DNA of 9,049 bases, taken from assembly GCA_016931435.1 (NCBI GenBank), contig JAFGET010000181.1, forward strand, positions 1-9,049, written 5' to 3'. The notes below the pieces were generated by a model. That model saw nothing but the letters and a program-made list of their open reading frames with translations, had not been told where the DNA came from and did not search any database. Position 1 is the first letter of the stretch, and each line of letters opens with the position of its first letter. Made by a program: the position numbers and the translations under genes. This DNA comes from Candidatus Omnitrophota bacterium (lineage in GTDB: Bacteria; Omnitrophota; Gorgyraeia; Gygaellales; Profunditerraquicolaceae). Positions 5,273 to 9,049 of the stretch are shown here, piece by piece.

Positions 5273-6811
5273 ATGTCAGATGAAAATTTAAGCTTAGAGC
5301 AGCTTTATAATGAAAGCATCAAGATAGTCAATGAGGGAGAGATCGTCAAAGGAAAGATCGCTTCAATAAGGACAAAGGAAGTATTAGTCGACGTTGGTTT
5401 TAAATCGGAAGGTATTGTGCCTATAGGGGAATTTGCCAAAGAAGACCTTGAAGTCGGAAAAGAATTGGATTTTTTTGTGGAATCCATTGAAGATGACGCC
5501 GGCAACATCGCCCTTTCCCGTTACAAGGCAATGCGTATGCAGGGGTGGGGAAACCTTGTGCAAAATGCCAAAGACGGAGGCCTGGTAGAGGGAAGGCTCA
5601 ACAGGAAAGTAAAAGGCGGTTACGTGGTGGACGTAACCGGCATAGAAGGGTTTTTACCCGTATCTTTATCGGCCTTTAAAGGAGTGGCGGATAAGGATAT
5701 CATGAACAAGGTCTTTAAGTTCAAAGTAGTCAAGATCAATAATCTCCGGCAGAGCATCATCTTATCCCGCCGGGAAGCGATACAAAAAGAACGCCAGGAA
5801 GCTAAGGATAGGATCTGGCAGGAACTTAAAATCGGAAGCATCCATACCGGCACGGTCAAGGCGATCACGGATTTCGGGGCGTTTGTGGATTTAGGGGGAG
5901 TAGACGGGCTCCTGCATATTACCGATATGTCTTGGTCAAAGATCAGCCATCCTTCCGAGGCGGTCGCCCTGCAGGATAAGATCGAAGTGATGATCCTGAA
6001 CTTTGATAAAGAATCAAATAAGGTATCCCTGGGGTTAAAACAGAGGTTTGCCGATCCCTGGGCTGACATCGAGTCAAAGTATAGCGTGGGTTCGAAATTG
6101 AAAGGTAAGGTCGTCAATATCCTTCCTTACGGTATCTTTGTGGAGCTTGAGAAAGGCATAGAAGGGCTGGTGCATATTTCGGAGGTTTCCTGGACCAAAA
6201 GAGTCAACAACTTAAACGAGATGTTCGCTATAGGAGATGCCGTGGAGGCCCAGGTCTTAAACATCGATAAGGAGTCGCGCAGGATTTCATTAAGCTTGAA
6301 AGAGCTTGAGCAGAATCCCTGGCTGGAAGCTGAAAACAAATATCCTCAAGGCGCAAGCGTATCCGGAAAAGTGAAAGGCTTTACGGATTACGGCGCATTC
6401 GTGGAATTAGACAGTAATTTGGAAGGGATGATCCATGTTTCAGATATGTCCTGGACAAAGAGGATAGCTCATCCGCAGGATGTTTTAAAGAAAGGGCAAA
6501 AAATAGATGTTATCGTGCTTTCGGTAGATGCCACAAACCGCCGCATTGCCCTAGGCTTAAAACAGCTGCAGCCTAATCCCTGGCCGCAGATCGCCGAAAA
6601 ATATCCTTTAGGGACAGAGTTTGAGGCGGAGGTAGTCAGCAATACTGATTTTGGGGTGTTTGTCAAGATAGACGAAGAGCTGGAGGGTTTAGTCTATTCG
6701 AGCGAAATCGATAAAGAAAAAGCAGCCGCCTTGAATCCCGGCGAAAAGATCAGCGTCAAAGTCATAAAGGTGGACGTAGAGCAGGCTAAAATAGGGCTAA
6801 GCGCAAAATAA
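5273..6811 (+). CDS. rpsA: 30S ribosomal protein S1
   Basis: S1 binds mRNA on the small ribosomal subunit and helps initiation on structured or weak leaders. The 512-residue protein is six S1-type OB folds, at about residues 21-85, 102-167, 187-256, 272-343, 358-430 and 445-511. Domains 3 to 5 carry the clear RNA-binding form: DFGAFVDL with GLLHITDMSW, PYGIFVEL with GLVHISEVSW, and DYGAFVEL with GMIHVSDMSW. Each of these is followed by an xxNPW or ADPW linker. Domains 1 and 2 are divergent, as in the ribosome-docking part of known S1. Domain 6 ends the protein with no long acidic or extra tail. The start ATG has AAGGAGA with GGAG 10 bp upstream. The 230-bp leader suggests its own transcript control. 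The TAA stop is followed by repeat copy B after 5 bp. Confidence 0.96.
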   Translation: MSDENLSLEQLYNESIKIVNEGEIVKGKIASIRTKEVLVDVGFKSEGIVPIGEFAKEDLEVGKELDFFVESIEDDAGNIALSRYKAMRMQGWGNLVQNAKDGGLVEGRLNRKVKGGYVVDVTGIEGFLPVSLSAFKGVADKDIMNKVFKFKVVKINNLRQSIILSRREAIQKERQEAKDRIWQELKIGSIHTGTVKAITDFGAFVDLGGVDGLLHITDMSWSKISHPSEAVALQDKIEVMILNFDKESNKVSLGLKQRFADPWADIESKYSVGSKLKGKVVNILPYGIFVELEKGIEGLVHISEVSWTKRVNNLNEMFAIGDAVEAQVLNIDKESRRISLSLKELEQNPWLEAENKYPQGASVSGKVKGFTDYGAFVELDSNLEGMIHVSDMSWTKRIAHPQDVLKKGQKIDVIVLSVDATNRRIALGLKQLQPNPWPQIAEKYPLGTEFEAEVVSNTDFGVFVKIDEELEGLVYSSEIDKEKAAALNPGEKISVKVIKVDVEQAKIGLSAK

Positions 6812-6816
6812 TTAGT

Positions 6817-6925
6817 AAATCCTAATGACAAAATCCAAATTCCAAATGAATATCTAAATATCAAATAATTCAATTATTTGATATTAAATGATTGATTTAG
6901 ATTTTGACATTTGACATTTGGATTT
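6817..6925. repeat. 109-bp imperfect inverted repeat, copy B (rpsA-tyrS gap)
   Basis: It has the same length as copy A. The two halves around base 6871 are complementary at 42 of 54 positions by hand count. The centre 6857-6885 is a perfect palindrome with 14-bp arms (AATATCAAATAATT around one C). The outer ends are AAATCC and GGATTT. It begins 5 bp after the rpsA stop codon and ends 31 bp before tyrS. The right half contains two perfect TTGACA hexamers (6904-6909 and 6911-6916), but neither has a good -10 box at the usual distance. It could act as an RNA hairpin ending or protecting the rpsA message. The family resemblance to copy A (82 of 109 positions) argues for a dispersed element rather than a local structure. 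Confidence 0.87.
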
Positions 6926-6942
6926 AACTTATGGCGGCATTC

Positions 6943-6948
6943 TATAAA
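6943..6948 (+). promoter_or_regulatory. Candidate -10 box directly before tyrS
   Basis: TATAAA (6943-6948) ends 8 bases before the tyrS ATG. If it is used, transcription would start at or next to the ATG and give a leaderless message, which would fit the absence of a Shine-Dalgarno sequence. No convincing -35 box stands at 16-18 bp; TTGGAT at 6918-6923 is 19 bp away. Confidence 0.3.
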
Positions 6949-6956
6949 TAGAACAC

Positions 6957-8126
6957 ATGGATATCAATAAACAACTAGAAATAATCAAGCGCGGGGCAGT
7001 GGAGATAATTTCCGAAGAGGAACTTAAGCGGAAATTAGAGAAAAGCCTTAAAGAGAATAAGCCGCTTAAGATAAAAGCGGGGTTTGACCCTACCGCACCC
7101 GATATCCATTTGGGCCATACCGTGCTTTTGAGGAAACTGAGGCAATTTCAGGATTTGGGGCACGAGGTTTATTTTCTTATCGGAGATTTTACCGCGCGTA
7201 TCGGAGACCCCAGCGGACGCTCGGAGATCAGGAAGCAGCTTAACAGGGAAGAAGTGCTGGAGAACGCCGCTACCTATAAAAAACAAGTCTCTAAAATATT
7301 GGATATAGATAAGATCAAGGTAGTTTTTAACAGCGATTGGTTTGAGGCGATGCCTGTCATGGAGATATTGCGCCTGACTTCGCATGCAACCGTAGCCCAG
7401 ATGCTGGCGCGCGCTGATTTTAAAAAAAGGATCTCAAAAGATGAAGATATTTCCCTGCTTGAGTTTATGTATCCGATATTGCAGGGGTATGACTCCGTAA
7501 AGCTGGAGGCGGATGTGGAGTTAGGCGGCACAGACCAGATATTCAATCTTCTCGTAGGCCGTGATATCCAGAAAGATTTTGCTTTAGAACGGCAGGTAGT
7601 CATCACTATGCCTCTTTTAGAGGGGACTGACGGCGTGCAGAAGATGAGTAAGTCCTACGGCAATTATATCGGCATAAACGAACCCGCTAAGGACATCTTC
7701 GGCAAGGTCATGTCCGTTTCCGATGAATTAATGCTTAAATATTACGAACTTTTGTCCGATGCCGACTTAGGCCGGATAAAAAAGATGCACCCGAGGGATG
7801 CGAAGGTAGGATTAGCGGAGGAGATTATCAGCCAATATCATTCAAAGGATAAAGCCCGGGAAGCTCGTTTTGAGTTTGAGCGTATTTTTTCCCAAAAAGA
7901 AGTACCCAGCGAGATACCGGAATATAAGACCGACGGGACTAAGAGCATCGTAATAGTCCTGTCGGAAAGCGGCCTGGTCAAAAGCGGCAATGAGGCGCGC
8001 CGCTTGATAAAACAAGGCGCAGTTTCTTTTGGAGATAAGAAAATCGATACCGACGATTTTATTATAAATGAAACAGGAGTAGTCAAAGCGGGCTCCAGGA
8101 GATTCTTAAAAATAATCGTTGTTTAA
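6957..8126 (+). CDS. tyrS: Tyrosyl-tRNA synthetase
   Basis: TyrRS is a class I aminoacyl-tRNA synthetase that charges tRNA-Tyr with tyrosine. The protein has 389 residues. The Rossmann signature HIGH appears as HLGH (51-54) in AGFDPTAPDIHLGH. The tyrosine pocket shows YPILQGYD (172-179) and ELGGTDQ (188-194). The second signature is KMSKS (229-233). The C-terminal part from about 328 is an S4-like RNA-binding domain, with LVKSGNEARRLIKQGAV typical. The LGHxVYFLIGDFTARIGDPSGRS block and the overall length suit the TyrZ-like subgroup rather than the E. coli TyrS subgroup; this is from memory of the families. The ATG has no Shine-Dalgarno sequence; a six-codon frame MAAFYK (6931-6951) lies just before it. 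No T-box or tRNA-like leader is visible. All catalytic motifs are intact. Confidence 0.96.
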   Translation: MDINKQLEIIKRGAVEIISEEELKRKLEKSLKENKPLKIKAGFDPTAPDIHLGHTVLLRKLRQFQDLGHEVYFLIGDFTARIGDPSGRSEIRKQLNREEVLENAATYKKQVSKILDIDKIKVVFNSDWFEAMPVMEILRLTSHATVAQMLARADFKKRISKDEDISLLEFMYPILQGYDSVKLEADVELGGTDQIFNLLVGRDIQKDFALERQVVITMPLLEGTDGVQKMSKSYGNYIGINEPAKDIFGKVMSVSDELMLKYYELLSDADLGRIKKMHPRDAKVGLAEEIISQYHSKDKAREARFEFERIFSQKEVPSEIPEYKTDGTKSIVIVLSESGLVKSGNEARRLIKQGAVSFGDKKIDTDDFIINETGVVKAGSRRFLKIIVV

Positions 8127-8144
8127 GGCTTAGGTAACTTGCTT

Positions 8145-9049
8145 GTGCTCAAAAAATTAAGGAACACCGACACTTTTGCAAAAAATGTAATCGTTGTTTT
8201 TATTGCCAGTTCTTTAAGTAATTTTTTAAACCTGCTTTTTCAGCTGTTCATCGCACATAAACTCACCGCCTCCGATTTTGCCGCAGTAAATTCGTTGATC
8301 TCCCTGTTTATGCTGATCTATGCGCCGTTAGATACTCTTCGTTTGACAGTGATAAAACATATCTCTGAATTCAGGGCCTCCGGATCGCTGTCAAAAATAA
8401 GGTTCCTTTTATCCAGCCTGACCAGATGGATCTTTTTCTTTGCCTCGGCGCTTTTGGTTATTTTATTGCTCAATAGCGCTCAGATGATGGAAAAGCTTAA
8501 GATCTCCTCAGCCTCTTTACCGTATATATTCTCCCTATGGATCTTTTTATGGTTTTTAATCCCTATTTTCTCCGGGGGCGTGCAGGGGATGGAATTATTC
8601 GGATGGCTTTCTTCATATTTGGTAATAAGCACCATAGCGAAGTTCTTTTTTGCGGTGATATTTATTTTTATGGGATACAGTATTTGCGGGGCGCTGGGCG
8701 CGCTTTTAGCCTCAAGCTTGATCGGGTTAGCCATTCTTTATTACCCGTTAAAGGATTTTATTACTTTCCGCAGCTTAAAGAAAGAAGACGTTGATTTTAA
8801 GCAGATATTCACTTATTTATTGCCCACGGCTTTAGGGACATTCTGTTTTATGGCTTTGGTGAATATGGATATGGTTTTGGTAAAGTATTTTTATTCTGCT
8901 TACGATTCCGGGATGTATTCACTGGGGCAGATGGTAGGCAAGATCTTTCTTTTCTTGCCCCTGGCCGTGACTGTCGTGATGTTCCCTAAGACCAGCGGGT
9001 TAAAAGCTAAACAAGCCGATACCTCGGTTACTTTTAAAAGGTCGTTAAA
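8145..9049 (+). CDS. Oligosaccharide flippase-like membrane protein (3' end outside window)
   Basis: An open frame of 301 codons runs to the window edge. The predicted product is very hydrophobic, with about eight likely membrane segments near residues 14-36, 44-66, 94-110, 127-143, 154-177, 180-202, 221-246 and 257-280. The layout, the N-terminal NVIVVFIASSLSNFLNLLFQ segment and the loop VNMDMVLVKYFYS resemble the Wzx/MATE group (MOP superfamily), which moves lipid-linked oligosaccharides across the cytoplasmic membrane. Members usually have 12-14 segments, so about one third is missing. I chose GTG 8145, with AGGT 9 bp upstream; TTG 8139 is an alternative. The gene starts 18 bp after tyrS with no terminator between, so co-transcription is likely. 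Substrate unknown; the family call is by overall look rather than by a hard motif. Confidence 0.75.
   Translation, partial: MLKKLRNTDTFAKNVIVVFIASSLSNFLNLLFQLFIAHKLTASDFAAVNSLISLFMLIYAPLDTLRLTVIKHISEFRASGSLSKIRFLLSSLTRWIFFFASALLVILLLNSAQMMEKLKISSASLPYIFSLWIFLWFLIPIFSGGVQGMELFGWLSSYLVISTIAKFFFAVIFIFMGYSICGALGALLASSLIGLAILYYPLKDFITFRSLKKEDVDFKQIFTYLLPTALGTFCFMALVNMDMVLVKYFYSAYDSGMYSLGQMVGKIFLFLPLAVTVVMFPKTSGLKAKQADTSVTFKRSL

Noticed and set aside
5718..5730. AGTTCAAAGTAGT in rpsA, similar to the rpe heptamer
   Set aside because: Only one full unit is present, and it encodes the ordinary S1-domain strand FKFKVVK, so it is a chance match.
6904..6916. Two TTGACA hexamers in copy B as a tyrS promoter
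   Set aside because: No acceptable -10 box stands 16-18 bp downstream of either, and TATAAA at 6943 is 26 or more bp away. The hexamers are part of the repeat phrase.
8537..8794. 85-codon + strand frame and an overlapping minus-strand frame (8480-8734)
   Set aside because: Both lie inside the flippase-like frame 8145-9049, which is open throughout, strongly hydrophobic and family-like; the others show no recognisable protein pattern.

Overview
The window reads as an ordinary bacterial housekeeping segment with every gene on the + strand and tight packing. The protein style, the gene string (proB-proA-nadD-rpe-phosphohexomutase-plsC-rpsA-tyrS) and the AT-rich palindromic intergenic repeats suggest an uncultivated lineage of the Omnitrophota (former OP3) kind. 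This placement is inference from familiarity; no marker in the window proves it.

Layout. 1-461 is the 3' end of proB (glutamate 5-kinase with its PUA domain), overlapping proA (458-1729) by 4 bp; together they make glutamate-5-semialdehyde for proline. The gap 1730-1862 is almost entirely a 109-bp imperfect inverted repeat (copy A). Then come nadD (1863-2438, NAD synthesis), rpe (2455-3105, pentose phosphate pathway), a phosphoglucomutase/phosphomannomutase-type enzyme (3095-4477) and plsC (4467-5042, phospholipid synthesis). The last three overlap by exactly 11 bp at each junction, so they are probably translationally coupled. The gap 5043-5272 holds a strong orphan Shine-Dalgarno sequence with a 9-codon mini-ORF, a GC-rich hairpin and a candidate promoter. 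It precedes rpsA (5273-6811, six S1 domains). The gap 6812-6956 again carries a 109-bp inverted repeat (copy B, about 75% identical to copy A without gaps). tyrS (6957-8126) follows, and 18 bp later a membrane flippase-like gene (8145 to the window edge) begins with GTG.

How the genes fit together. They serve central functions: proline and NAD synthesis, sugar-phosphate interconversion, lipid acylation and translation. Only the flippase points to cell-surface polysaccharide export.

I found no CRISPR array, transposase, toxin-antitoxin pair, tRNA or rRNA, and no defence-like or secondary-metabolite system. The least ordinary items are the paired palindromic repeats placed just after a stop codon and just before genes lacking a Shine-Dalgarno sequence, the 7-bp tandem repeat translated inside rpe, and the rpsA leader.
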